Positions 44,844-53,356 of a stretch of DNA of 64,000 nt are shown here, one piece after another. Source of the DNA: CAYSYM01 sp964435115 (GTDB lineage Bacteria; Chloroflexota; UBA6077; CF-72); assembly GCA_964435115.1 (NCBI GenBank), contig CAYSYM010000002.1, forward strand, positions 89,420 to 153,419. Reading direction: 5' to 3'. The position numbers and the translations under genes are program-made. The notes below the pieces were generated by a model. It saw only the letters and a program-made list of their open reading frames with translations. It was not told the DNA's origin and made no database searches. Every line of letters starts with the position of its first letter. Position 1 is the first letter of the stretch.

Positions 44844-46584
44844 CATGTTCCCGGGCGCGACACACCCGTTACGCGGGTGTAACGTGCGGGCCGGGAGCGT
44901 AGGTCCGGGTGTCCACCGGCGAGGGCAGCAGAGCCGTGAGGGGTCGCTGCCATTCAGGGCGCGGACGACCACGCTGCTGACGACGCAGCGGCGGGCCGAC
45001 GCGGGCGGTGCGGCGCCAGCCTGGCGGACGCGCTGGCAGGCGTACGACGGCCTGGGCCGGGTGCTCCAGACGGCGGACGAGGCGGCCGCCGGGCTGACCG
45101 TGGTGAACACGTCCTTCGACGCGCGCGGGCTGGCGTGGCGTGTCTCGGTGCCACACCGGGTGGCCGGCAACGGGGGCGCGTTCCTGGAGGCGGACTGGGC
45201 CGGCACCGGCGGGTCCGAGGTCCGCACGACCTTCGACGAGCTGGGCCGCGCCCAGGTGGTGACCCTGCCCGACGGCCGCACGACCGAGACGGCGTACGAC
45301 GGCTGGGACCGGGAGGCTATCGACCCGAACCGCCACAAGCGGTGGTGCGAGCAGGACGCCCTGGGCCGGCTGGTGGCGGTGAAAGAGTACACAGGCACGG
45401 ATGCCTCCTGGCTGCTGCACGCCACGACGAGCTACGCGTATGACGACCTGGACCGGCTGGTCGGGGCCAGCGCGCCGGTGGACGAGACGTTTGGCTACGA
45501 TGCGATCGGCAACCTGACGCGCGTCATCCGGGCCGGCCAGACGACCCTCTACACCTACCCGCCGCCGGGCGCCCCCCAGCCCCACGCCGTGCTCGCCGCC
45601 GGGGCGACGCGCTACGCCTACGACGCGACCGGGTCGCTGGTAGCGCGGGGGAGCCAGACGCTCAGCTACGACCCGACGCGCCGCCCGGTGCGGGTGGACG
45701 GGGGCGGGGTGGTGGCGCGCTTCGCCTGCGACGCGCAGGGGGTGCGCCGCAAGCGGCTGGATGCCGCCGGCACGGTCCACTACCTGGGCAGCTACGAGCG
45801 GAACGTGGGCACCGGCCTCGACCCGACCGAGACGGCGACGACGTACTACCAGGCGCTGGGGCGGCTGCTGGCGTTCCGCCGGAACGGGGTCCTCTTCTGG
45901 GTGGGGACCGACCACCTGGGCAGCCCGCTCCGGGTGGCGGACGCGGGCTTCCAGCCGCTGGCCGCGCAGGGCTACACGCCGTTCGGGGTGCCGCGCGACG
46001 CCGGGGCGCCGCTGGGCACGGACAGGGGCTTCACGGGGCAGACCTGGGACGCCGCGATCGGCCTGGCCTGGTACCGGCGTCGGGCGTACGACCCGGCGCT
46101 GGGTCGCTTCACCCAGCCCGACCGCCTGGTGCCGGCGCCGGGCGACCCCCAGAGACTGAATCGGTACAGCTACGTCGGCAACAACCCGCTCCGCTACACC
46201 GACCCGAGCGGGGAGGCGCGCGTCCTGCGCGGGCAGGGCGGTCTGGAGGACGTGGAGGTCCTCTTCCTCAACCGAGCGGCCAGCGCCGCCCAGTCGCCGG
46301 CGGGCACGGCGTCGCCGATCTACGCCGCTCCACCCTGGATTCCGCCGACCGCCCCGCCTCCCAGCCCGGTGCCGGTGGCCCCACCGCCGGCCCCAGCTCC
46401 CAGCGCCGCTCGGGCGTCGCCGCGGCCGCCCGCAGGCGCTGCGCCAGCGGCCAACTCGGTTCCACCCCCTGTCGGCCGGCTGATTCCGCGCCCTGCGGGC
46501 CCGCACAGCCACTCTCACGGAGAGGGCCGGAATGTCGCCGGGACGAGCTACCAGCAGACTCCGGAACTGAGTCCAGCGGCTTGA
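44844..46584 (+). pseudogene. Rhs/YD-repeat protein C-terminal remnant
   Basis: About 580 residues matching only the C-terminal part of an Rhs/wall-associated protein. Repeats are seen from about 45030 (YDGLGRVL, FDELGRAQVV, YDGWDREAI, YDDLDRLVG, YDAIGNLTRV), followed by the RHS-associated core: DHLGSPLRVAD, GYTPFG, GFTGQTWDAAIGLAWYRRRAYDP and NRYSYVGNNPLRYTDPSG. The usual 1000-residue or longer N-terminal shell with secretion signal is missing; upstream sequence is non-homologous and runs into the tRNA-Ser promoter. After the DPSG core comes a Pro/Ala-rich tail without a recognisable toxin. The start (ATG 44844) is arbitrary. Probably an inert fragment. Confidence 0.8.
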
Positions 46585-46586
46585 GT
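46510..46586. repeat. Dispersed imperfect repeat, copy A
   Basis: About 75 bases at the end of the Rhs remnant (core TCACGGAG, CCGGAATG, GAGTCC on the plus strand) match copy B at 47455-47530 at roughly 80% by eye. The two copies flank the coiled-coil protein gene. Confidence 0.6.
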
Positions 46587-46612
46587 CTCGGGCTCCGAGC
46601 CGGAGAAGGCGG

Positions 46613-46618
46613 TAGAAT
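46613..46618 (+). promoter_or_regulatory. -10 box (TAGAAT) for leaderless coiled-coil gene
   Basis: TAGAAT lies 10 bases before ATG 46629. A competing ATG at 46617 falls inside this box, which favours 46629. Confidence 0.4.
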
Positions 46619-46628
46619 GGGGCGCTCC

Positions 46629-47333
46629 ATGCCCTTCACCGTGGCCGACTTCCCGGACCTGCTGCGCCTGCTCGGCGAGCACCCCGAGTGGCAGGCGGCG
46701 CTGCGCCGCCACGTCCTGACCGAGGAGCTGCTGGAGCTCCCGGCACTGTTCCGACAGCTCACCGCCCGGCTCGACCAGCTCGCCGCCCGGCTGGAGGAGC
46801 TGACGGTCCGCGTGGACCAGCTCACCGTCCGGGTGGACCAGCTCGCCCAGGCCCAGCTGCGGACCGAGCAGCGGCTCGACCAGCTCACCGCCCAGGTGGC
46901 GCGCCTGGTCGACCACATGGCCGACGTGCGCGGCTGGCGCTGGGAGGAAGGCTACCGCCGCAAGGCGCCGAGCTTCTTCGCACCGGTCGCCCGCCGCCTG
47001 CGGCCGCTCACGGATGAGCAGCGGGTGGCCCTGCTCGACGCGGCCGTCGCGGCCGGCCAGCTGAGCCAGGAGGAGGCGGACGAGGTGGAGGCCGCCGACC
47101 TGCTCTGCCGGGCCCGCCTGCGCGCGGACGACCAGGAGGCCATCCTGGTCGTTGAGGTGTCGGCCGGGATTGGCGAGGGCGATGTCGCCCGTGCCGCCCG
47201 CCGGGCTCAGCTGCTCGCCCGCACGGGTGCGCGGACGCTGGCCGTCGTGGGCGGCCGCTCCATCGCCGATGCGGCGGCCAGCGCGGCCGAGCGCCTCGCA
47301 GTCGCCGTCCTGCTGGACGGCCGCCCCGGCTAA
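46629..47333 (+). CDS. Coiled-coil protein with C-terminal nuclease-like domain (DUF3782-like)
   Basis: A 234-residue protein. Residues about 30-105 are a long coiled coil made of near-identical heptads (LDQLAARLEELTVRVDQL, then LTVRVDQLAQAQL). The C-terminal 110 residues have alternating strands and helices with AILVVEVSAGIGEGDV and LAVVGGRSIADAA, resembling the PD-(D/E)XK-like domain of DUF3782-type proteins, which are common in thermophiles and Chloroflexota. Function unknown. It lies between the Rhs remnant and tRNA-Ser(UGA), flanked by two copies of a 75-base repeat. Start ATG 46629 follows a TAGAAT box by 10 bases. Confidence 0.72.
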   Translation: MPFTVADFPDLLRLLGEHPEWQAALRRHVLTEELLELPALFRQLTARLDQLAARLEELTVRVDQLTVRVDQLAQAQLRTEQRLDQLTAQVARLVDHMADVRGWRWEEGYRRKAPSFFAPVARRLRPLTDEQRVALLDAAVAAGQLSQEEADEVEAADLLCRARLRADDQEAILVVEVSAGIGEGDVARAARRAQLLARTGARTLAVVGGRSIADAAASAAERLAVAVLLDGRPG

Positions 47334-47454
47334 CCCCTCTCACCCGGCGGCGCGCACGCCGGCGGGGGCGCGGCACCCGCCTCACGGGGGGCAGGCAGCG
47401 CTCAGTGGCCGAGCCGCCCGGCCACGACTTGGCTCCTCCTTACCCGCGCGGCCA

Positions 47455-47530
47455 ACTTCACGGAGGGGCCCGGAATGCCGCGGGAACGAGCCACCAACAG
47501 ACTTCGGAGCCGAGTCCTGGCCACCGCCTG
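47455..47530. repeat. Dispersed imperfect repeat, copy B
   Basis: Second copy of the 75-base repeat found at 46510-46586, just upstream of the tRNA-Ser(UGA) promoter. It is in the same orientation as copy A. Confidence 0.6.
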
Positions 47531-47556
47531 GCGCCCGGCAAACCCCCGGCGAGCCG

Positions 47557-47562
47557 TATACT
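47557..47562 (+). promoter_or_regulatory. -10 box (TATACT) of tRNA-Ser(UGA)
   Basis: TATACT 11 bases before the tRNA 5' end, the same sequence and nearly the same spacing as at tRNA-Ser(GCU). Confidence 0.55.
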
Positions 47563-47573
47563 CCAGGTGTCCC

Positions 47574-47658
47574 GGAAGGGTGGCCGAGCGGTTGAAGGCG
47601 CTCGTCTTGAAAACGAGAAGGGTCCACGCCCTCGTGGGTTCGAATCCCACCCCTTCCG
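47574..47658 (+). tRNA. tRNA-Ser(UGA)
   Basis: Acceptor GGAAGGG/CCCTTCC, anticodon stem CTCGT/ACGAG with loop CTTGAAA (anticodon UGA), long variable arm, T arm GTGGG-TTCGAAT-CCCAC, discriminator G, no encoded CCA. Confidence 0.96.
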
Positions 47659-47735
47659 CCGCCAGCGGCGACCTCTCGGCCGCGCGCGGGCAGGGGCCCC
47701 GAAGGATGAGGTGCGAGCGGGAGCGCCCCGGCCGC

Positions 47736-48482
47736 CTACTCGGTGGGCCGTTCCGGTGCGCCGGGCCGCCGGCGCCGCGGGGCGGGCGGCGCGTTCAACT
47801 CCTCCCAGTGCTCGGGCCGGAGCAGCTCGGGTCGGCGCGCGCGCGTGCGCTCCAGCGCCTGCCGCCGCCGCCACGCGGCCACCTGGCCGTGGTGGCCGGA
47901 CAGGAGGACGTCTGGCACGCGGAGCCCGCGGAACTCGGCCGGACGGGTGTACTGGGGGTACTCCAGCAACCCTTCGACATGCGACTCGTCGCGCCAGGAG
48001 GCGCTGCTCCCCAGGACGCCGGGCAGCAGCCGCGTGACCGCGTCGACGACGACCATGGCGGCCAGCTCGCCACCAGTCAGGACGTAGTCGCCCAGCGAGA
48101 GCTCCTCGGCTCCCGTCAGCTCGCGCACCCGCTCGTCGATGCCTTCGTACCGGCCGCACACCAGGACCAGGTGCGCTTCTCCGGCCAGCTCCTGGGCGAT
48201 CGCCTGCGTGAAGATGCGCCCGGCCGGCGACATGATCACCACGCGCGATTCGGGGCGCCGCACAGCCTCAACCGCGGCCACCAGCGGCTCCGGGCGCATC
48301 ACCATGCCCGGCCCGCCGCCGTAGGGGTAGGCGTCTACCGAACGGTGTCGGTCAGTCGTGAAGTCGCGCGGGTCCACCGTGCCCAGGCGCACCAGGCCCT
48401 CGTCCAGCGCCCGGCCGGTGATGCTCTCGGCCAGCGGGCCGGGGAAGAGGCCCGGGAAGATGGTCACGACGTCAACGTCCAC
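47736..48482 (-). CDS. trmD: tRNA (guanine-N1-)-methyltransferase
   Basis: A 248-residue TrmD, the SPOUT enzyme that makes m1G37. Seen are VVTIFPGLF at the start, YPYGGGPGMVMRPEP, VCGRYEGIDERV, LSLGDYVLTGGELAAM (SAM knot) and HHGQVAAWRRRQ. GTG 48482 has an AGGGAGGT ribosome site 5 bases upstream. The usual neighbours rpsP, rimM and rplS are not adjacent, so trmD has left its conserved operon here. The C-terminal 20 residues are a Pro/Arg-rich tail. Confidence 0.96.
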   Translation of the reverse strand: MDVDVVTIFPGLFPGPLAESITGRALDEGLVRLGTVDPRDFTTDRHRSVDAYPYGGGPGMVMRPEPLVAAVEAVRRPESRVVIMSPAGRIFTQAIAQELAGEAHLVLVCGRYEGIDERVRELTGAEELSLGDYVLTGGELAAMVVVDAVTRLLPGVLGSSASWRDESHVEGLLEYPQYTRPAEFRGLRVPDVLLSGHHGQVAAWRRRQALERTRARRPELLRPEHWEELNAPPAPRRRRPGAPERPTE

Positions 48483-48608
48483 CCGACCTCCCTGGACCAG
48501 GGATCAGGCAGGGCATGGACCGGCGCCGGTGCGGCCCGTGGGCGTGGCGCGCCGAGCAAGCGAGCGCCGCACGGCTTGCGCTCCCCTGGGAGCCACGGCA
48601 TGCGACCG

Positions 48609-49091
48609 CTATCGGACTCGTGCTCTGTGCCATGCCTGGCGCTCGAGCCGCTCGAGCTCGGCGTCTCCGATCCCGAAGTGATGTGCGACCTCGTGGATCA
48701 CCGTCTTCCGCACCTCCTGGACCACGGCCGCGTCTCCTCCGGGGCCCACCTCGTCCAGGATGGGCTGCCGGAAGATGGTGATCCGATCGGGCACCGCCAG
48801 GTGGTAGCTGGTGCCGCGTTGCGGCCGAGGCACGCCTTCGTACAGCCCCAGCAGGTCCTGGTCCGGGTCATAGCCGAGCGCGACCAGCTTCTCGCGCCGT
48901 GGCCCCTCCTCGACGACTACCGCGATATTCTCCATCCGCTCGCGGATGGACTCGGGCAGGGAGTCCAGCGCCTCACGCACGAGCCGCTCGAAAGCGACCC
49001 TGGAGGTGCGAGCCAGGAGGCCCCGACGCGCCGAGGCGTAGCGGCGGAGGCGGGCCTGCCGGGGCGTCGCGGCGCTGCGGGCGTCCTTCAC
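48609..49091 (-). CDS. Zincin-like metallopeptidase domain protein
   Basis: A 160-residue protein with the minimal MMP-like (zincin) domain: an N-terminal helix FERLVREALDSLPESIRERM, a central strand segment LLGLYEGVP, RITIFRQPIL, and the zinc helix VIHEVAHHFGIGD with HEXXH. It is a predicted cytoplasmic metallopeptidase, widespread in Actinobacteria and Chloroflexota, without known substrate. GTG 49091 overlaps the stop of the membrane microprotein upstream (GTGA), which fixes the start and shows the two are coupled. Confidence 0.86.
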   Translation of the reverse strand: MKDARSAATPRQARLRRYASARRGLLARTSRVAFERLVREALDSLPESIRERMENIAVVVEEGPRREKLVALGYDPDQDLLGLYEGVPRPQRGTSYHLAVPDRITIFRQPILDEVGPGGDAAVVQEVRKTVIHEVAHHFGIGDAELERLERQAWHRARVR

Positions 49092-49177
49092 CGAGTGGGC
49101 GGTGGGAGCACGGCGATGATCAGGCTGGCGGCGACCAGGATGCCGACGACCAGGTAGACGATCTGCAGCTTGGACAT
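49088..49177 (-). CDS. 29-residue single-span membrane microprotein
   Basis: A tiny frame, MSKLQIVYLVVGILVAASL followed by IIAVLPPPTR. A short positively charged start, one 20-residue hydrophobic helix and a Pro-rich end make an N-in membrane microprotein plausible. Support for expression: ATG 49177 is 9 bases after a TATGAT box (49192-49187 on the minus strand), and its TGA overlaps the GTG of the zincin gene. I know no family. It may anchor, regulate or simply act as leader for the metallopeptidase. Confidence 0.6.
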   Translation of the reverse strand: MSKLQIVYLVVGILVAASLIIAVLPPPTR

Positions 49178-49186
49178 CGCGGCAGA

Positions 49187-49192
49187 ATCATA
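49187..49192 (-). promoter_or_regulatory. -10 box (TATGAT) for microprotein-zincin pair
   Basis: TATGAT on the minus strand, 9 bases before the microprotein ATG, with no ribosome site between. Confidence 0.5.
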
Positions 49193-49213
49193 CCACCGCG
49201 CGCCAGCGGCGCT

Positions 49214-50485
49214 TCAGGCGCCCTCGGCCGCCACGGGCTCCGGGGTCCCTTCCTTGGAGACGCGCACCTTCCGCACGCGCCGGCCCGTCGTGGAGAGTAC
49301 GGTCACCAGGCAGCCGTCCACCCGCACCTCGTCTCCCACGCTGGGCACCTTGCCCAGCTCGTGGTACAGCAGGCCGCCGAGCGTGTCGAAGTCCTCGTCG
49401 GCGATGTGCAGGTGGAGCGTGTCGTTGACATCGCGAATGCTCACGCGGGCGTCGAAGACGGCCTCGGTGTCGCTGACCTGCTCGATAGGCGACTCTTCGA
49501 CATCGTACTCGTCCTGGATCTCGCCCACGATCTCCTCGATCAAGTCCTCGATGGTGATCAGGCCGGCGGTGCCGCCATACTCGTCCACGACCACCGCGAG
49601 GTGGATCCGCTTCTGCTGCATCTCGTGCAGCAGCTCGTCCACCTTCTTCGTCTCCGGGACGTAGTACGGCTCCCGCGCCAGCGGAGCCACGGGGTCGTCC
49701 TGCTTCCCGTCCCGCAGGTACTTGAGCAGGTCCTTCGCATAGATCAGGCCGGTGATGTTGTCGATCGTGTCCTCGAAGACGGGGATCCGCGAGTGGCCGG
49801 TCTCGACGATCTTGTCCAGGACATCGCGCACGGTGGCGGCCGCCGGCATGGCCGCGATGTCGATGCGTGGCAGCATCACCTCGCGCACCGGCTGATCGCC
49901 CAGCTCGATGACGCTCGCGATCATCTCGCGCTCGTCCTCCTCCAGCTCCACGTTGTCCTCTACCAGGTGGCGCAGGCGCTCCTCGGCGTCGGCCGGGGTG
50001 GTGATACGCCGCAGGCCGAGCGCGCTGCCGGCCCACCGCTCCAGAGCGATGAGCGGGAGCAGGATGGGGATGAGGAGGCGGGTCAGCACGTCCACCGGCC
50101 GGGCGAACCACAGCGCCACCTGCTCGGGCCGCGAGACGGCCACGAGGCGCCCGACGAACTGCGCGAGCAGCAGGAGAAGCACGCCGACGACCGCCGAGGC
50201 GGCCCCCCAGCCAGGACCGAGCTGCCACCAGGTGAGCACGATGAGGAACCCTGAGGCGGCCGCGGCCGCCAGGGCGAGGGTGTGCACGAGCAGCACGGTG
50301 GAGAGCGTGCTGGTGGGCTCTTCCAGCAAGCGTGCCAGCGCCAGCGCCCGCGGGGCGCCCTCTTCAAGCATCTGCCGCAGCCGCGCCCGGTCGATGTACA
50401 CGAGCGCTGCCTGGGCCGCGGCGGCGAGCAGCAGCACCAGGATCGATACCCCGAAGATCGGGCCGGCTAGGCCCGGGTCACTCAT
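49214..50485 (-). CDS. CNNM/CorC (hemolysin-like) transporter-associated protein
   Basis: A 423-residue CNNM/CorC-family protein. The N-terminal CNNM/DUF21 membrane domain has three to four hydrophobic segments; two CBS domains follow at about 205-325 (VMLPRIDIAAMPA, GHSRIPVFEDTIDNITGLIYAKDLL with core SRIPVFEDTIDNITGLIY, VVVDEYGGTAGLITIEDLIEEIVG with core VDEYGGTAGLITIEDL), then a CorC_HlyC domain (about 335-415). Members act in magnesium/cobalt efflux; the hemolysin label is historical. ATG 50485 overlaps the glmU stop by 8 bases, so it is in the glmU transcription unit. Confidence 0.93.
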   Translation of the reverse strand: MSDPGLAGPIFGVSILVLLLAAAAQAALVYIDRARLRQMLEEGAPRALALARLLEEPTSTLSTVLLVHTLALAAAAASGFLIVLTWWQLGPGWGAASAVVGVLLLLLAQFVGRLVAVSRPEQVALWFARPVDVLTRLLIPILLPLIALERWAGSALGLRRITTPADAEERLRHLVEDNVELEEDEREMIASVIELGDQPVREVMLPRIDIAAMPAAATVRDVLDKIVETGHSRIPVFEDTIDNITGLIYAKDLLKYLRDGKQDDPVAPLAREPYYVPETKKVDELLHEMQQKRIHLAVVVDEYGGTAGLITIEDLIEEIVGEIQDEYDVEESPIEQVSDTEAVFDARVSIRDVNDTLHLHIADEDFDTLGGLLYHELGKVPSVGDEVRVDGCLVTVLSTTGRRVRKVRVSKEGTPEPVAAEGA

Positions 50486-51953
50486 CGGCAGCGCCCGTCT
50501 CCGTATCGGCGGGCCGCGCGCGTGTGCGCAGTCGGCGCGCGGGAACGCCCGCCCAGACCTCGTCCGCCGGGATGTCGCGCGTGACCACCGCGCCGGCGCC
50601 AGTCATCGCTCGTGCGCCGACGCGCACCGGGGCGACCAGCAGCGTGTCCGTGCCGAGCGAAGCGTCGTCCTCGACCACGGTACGGTTCTTCAAGCGGGTT
50701 TCTGAATCGAAATTGGCGGTGATGGTGCCCGCGCCGACGTTCACGTTGGCGCCGAGGTCGGCGTCTCCCACGTAGCTGAAGTGGTGCATCTGGGTCCCGG
50801 CGCCAATGCGACTTCCCTTCACCTCCGCATAGTTGCCCAGCGTCACCCCGTCTTCGATCATCGCGCCCGGCCGCAGGTGGGCGAACGGCCCGATCCGTAC
50901 GTCGCGGCCGACGCGGGCGCCCTCGAGCACGGAGCGCCACACGCGCGATCCCTCGCCGACCGCGCTGTCCACGATCTCCGTGTCCGGACCGATCTCGCAG
51001 CCCGTCCCGATCCGCGTGGTGCCGCGCAGGTGGCAGCCAGGGTGGACGACCGCATCGGGCTCGATCTCCACTCCCGGCTCGATGTACGTGTGCGCCGGGT
51101 CCAGAATCGTCACACCCGACGCCATCAGTCGCTCGGCGGCACGGCGCCACAGGATGGCGTTCGCCTGCGCGAGCTGGGCGCGATCGTTCACGCCGTGGAC
51201 CTCCTCTTCGTCGTCGACCGGGCTGGCGAGCACCGTCTGGCCTTCCTCATTGGCGAGGTTCACGAGATCCGTCAAGTAGAATTCCCCCTTCGGGCGCCGG
51301 GGCAGACGCCACAGGTGTTCCCACAGCCACGGCTGCCAGGCCAGCAGCACGCCGCTGTGCACCTCGTCGATAGCCCTCTCGGCATCGGTCGCCTCCGCTT
51401 CTTCCACGAGGCGCACGACCATGCCATCGCCTCCGCGGACGACCCGCCCGTAGCCGCCGGGGTCCTTCACGCGTGCGGTGAGCAGGGCCAGCGGCGCGCG
51501 GGGCCCTACGGGGAGGTCCACCAGACGTCGCAGGCTCGCAGGGCGGACGAGGGCAGCATCGCCGTACAGCACCAGGAGCCGCTCGCGCGCGTGGGCGCGC
51601 AGGAGCTCCGCTGCGGCCTGGACGGCGTGCCCTGTCCCGAGCTGGGGCGCCTGGACGACGGTGCGAACGCAGGATGGGAGGGCCGCACGCACCTGGTCAG
51701 CCTGGTGGCCGAGGACGAGCACGGGGTCTCGGGCGCCCACCTGCTCGGCGAGGTCCAGCACGCGCTGGATCAGGGGGGTCCCGGCGACCGCGTGCAGCAC
51801 CTTGGGTCGCGTGGACCGCATGCGGGTGCCCTGGCCCGCGGCCAGGATCACCCCGGCCAGCGCATCGGGGACGGCGGGTCGGGACAGGTCCGCGCCTGCC
51901 CCGCCGGTACTCGGCGGGTCCCCCGCGTCAGTGTTTGTGGGTGGCGATGTCAC
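50478..51953 (-). CDS. glmU: Bifunctional UDP-N-acetylglucosamine pyrophosphorylase / glucosamine-1-phosphate acetyltransferase
   Basis: A 491-residue enzyme giving UDP-GlcNAc for peptidoglycan. N-terminal uridylyltransferase: VILAAGQGTRMRS, PKVLHAVAG, GTGHAVQAA and VLYGDAALV. C-terminal left-handed beta-helix with hexapeptide repeats: IGPFAHLRPGAMIEDG, NYAEVKGSRIGAGTQMHHFSYVGDA (core EVKGSRIGAGTQMHHFSY) and NVGAGTITANFDSET; the last is Asn-Phe-Asp-Ser where Asn-Tyr-Asp-Gly is usual. The frame is open far upstream, but tRNA-Gln occupies 51987-52057, so GTG 51953 is chosen. An extra 30-residue Pro/Thr-rich N-terminus precedes the domain. Confidence 0.94.
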   Translation of the reverse strand: MTSPPTNTDAGDPPSTGGAGADLSRPAVPDALAGVILAAGQGTRMRSTRPKVLHAVAGTPLIQRVLDLAEQVGARDPVLVLGHQADQVRAALPSCVRTVVQAPQLGTGHAVQAAAELLRAHARERLLVLYGDAALVRPASLRRLVDLPVGPRAPLALLTARVKDPGGYGRVVRGGDGMVVRLVEEAEATDAERAIDEVHSGVLLAWQPWLWEHLWRLPRRPKGEFYLTDLVNLANEEGQTVLASPVDDEEEVHGVNDRAQLAQANAILWRRAAERLMASGVTILDPAHTYIEPGVEIEPDAVVHPGCHLRGTTRIGTGCEIGPDTEIVDSAVGEGSRVWRSVLEGARVGRDVRIGPFAHLRPGAMIEDGVTLGNYAEVKGSRIGAGTQMHHFSYVGDADLGANVNVGAGTITANFDSETRLKNRTVVEDDASLGTDTLLVAPVRVGARAMTGAGAVVTRDIPADEVWAGVPARRLRTRARPADTETGAADE

Positions 51954-51986
51954 TGCTTGAGCGTTGGGCGCCCTGCCTGGGCGGAG

Positions 51987-52057
51987 CTGCCCGGCCAGGA
52001 TTCGAACCTGGATCAGCGGATCCAAAGTCCGCTGTCCTACCGTTGGACGACCGGGCA
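51987..52057 (-). tRNA. tRNA-Gln(UUG)
   Basis: 71-nt cloverleaf on the minus strand: acceptor TGCCCGG/CCGGGCA, anticodon stem GCGGA/TCCGC with loop CTTTGGA (anticodon UUG), T arm CCAGG-TTCGAAT-CCTGG, discriminator G; no encoded CCA. It lies 33 bases upstream of glmU on the same strand, so the two may share a transcript. Confidence 0.96.
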
Positions 52058-52187
52058 ACGGGGATACGAGACCCTTCTGGCCGTGCGGCAGCGGGTGTCG
52101 TGTGGGCGTCCAGGCCCTGATTCTACCCCACGCAGGCCGCAGGCGGCTGACAGAATCGCTGCCCTTCAACAGGCGCGTACAAATTGT

Positions 52188-52219
52188 TTGACACCTGCCC
52201 AACGCAGCACTACGCTGCG
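52188..52219 (+). promoter_or_regulatory. Sigma-70-type promoter with inverted repeat for the aco-lip operon
   Basis: A consensus TTGACA -35 box (52188-52193), a 17-base spacer and a TACGCT -10 box (52211-52216) face the E1 alpha gene. An inverted repeat CGCAGC-ACTAC-GCTGCG (52203-52219) straddles the -10 box and would suit a repressor. This is the best full promoter in the window. The leader is about 135 bases. Confidence 0.65.
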
Positions 52220-52357
52220 GCTTGACGGCTGCCGGCGCCGCAGGGACCCGGCAACAGTCGCGCGACGCTTGGCGTGAGGAAGGGGGTAGCAGAGCACGCG
52301 ATGGAGCGCGTTTGGACGAACGCTGAGGTTCCTGCCCCGTGGGTCTGAGGAGGAGTC

Positions 52358-53341
52358 ATGGCAGACATCTCCCGCGAGAGACTCCTGTGGATGTACGAAC
52401 GCATGCGGCTCATCCGGGCGTTCGAGGATCGGGCTGCTGACCTGTTCGGCCAGGGCCTGCTCCCTGGCTTCATCCACCTGTACGCAGGCGAAGAAGCGAT
52501 CGGCGTCGGGTGCATGGCGCACCTGACGGACCAGGACACCATCACCTCCACGCATCGCGGCCACGGCCACTGCATCGCCAAGGGCGTGGACGTCAAGGAG
52601 ATGATGGCCGAGCTATTCGGCAAGGCGACCGGCTCGTGCAAGGGCAAGGGCGGGAGCATGCACATTGCCGACGTGAGCAAGGGCATGCTGGGCGCCAACG
52701 GCATCGTCGGCGGCGGCGGTCCGCTCGCCTGCGGCGCAGCGCTCACGTCCAAGACCCTCGGCCGCGACGCGGTCACCATCTGTTTCTTCGGCGACGGCGC
52801 AGCCGAGCAGGGCACGATGCACGAGGCCATGAACCTCGCCGCGATCTGGAAGCTGCCCGTCGTGTTCGTCTGCGAGAATAACCTCTTTGCCGAATCGACG
52901 CCCTGGTTCTACCACTCGGCCGCCAAAGCCATCGCCGACCGCGGCGCCGCCTACAACATGCCAGGCGTGCTGGTGGAGGGCACCGATATCTTCGCTGTTC
53001 ACGAGGCAGCGGGTGAGGCGATTTCCCGCGCGCGCAGGGGCGAGGGGCCGACGCTGATCGAAGCCCGCGCCTTCCGCTACTACGGCCACTTCCAGGGCGA
53101 CCCGCTGACGTACTACACGGATGAGACGCGGGCCGAGCAGCGCGCCAGGGATCCGATCGAACAATTCCGCCGCCGCGTGCTGGAGCGGAGGCTCCTCACG
53201 TCCGCCGACCTGGACGTCGTGGACGCCCGTGTCGCCCAGGCGATCGACGAGGCGGTGAAGTACGCGATGGAAAGCCCGCTGCCGACGCCGGAGCAGGTCA
53301 CGACGGACGTGTACGTGCGGTACCCGTCTGCCGTCGGCTAG
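52358..53341 (+). CDS. acoA: Acetoin/pyruvate-type 2-oxoacid dehydrogenase E1 component, alpha subunit
   Basis: A 327-residue ThDP-dependent E1 alpha subunit. The motifs HRGHGHCIAKG, GKGGSMHIAD and GANGIVGGG are closest to acetoin dehydrogenase alpha (AcoA); the ThDP motif is FFGDGAAEQGTMHEAMNL ending ENN, and the phosphorylation-loop region is YYGHFQGDP. It decarboxylates the 2-oxo acid or cleaves acetoin together with E1 beta. ATG 52358 has a strong AGGAGGAG ribosome site. First gene of a six-gene operon with AcoX, E2, E3 and LipBA; a pyruvate dehydrogenase role remains possible because the AcoA and PdhA families are close. Confidence 0.88.
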   Translation: MADISRERLLWMYERMRLIRAFEDRAADLFGQGLLPGFIHLYAGEEAIGVGCMAHLTDQDTITSTHRGHGHCIAKGVDVKEMMAELFGKATGSCKGKGGSMHIADVSKGMLGANGIVGGGGPLACGAALTSKTLGRDAVTICFFGDGAAEQGTMHEAMNLAAIWKLPVVFVCENNLFAESTPWFYHSAAKAIADRGAAYNMPGVLVEGTDIFAVHEAAGEAISRARRGEGPTLIEARAFRYYGHFQGDPLTYYTDETRAEQRARDPIEQFRRRVLERRLLTSADLDVVDARVAQAIDEAVKYAMESPLPTPEQVTTDVYVRYPSAVG

Positions 53342-53356
53342 AGGAGGCACCAACCC

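Noticed and set aside
51954..52202. 83-residue N-terminal extension of glmU
   Set aside because: It would translate through tRNA-Gln(UUG) at 51987-52057.
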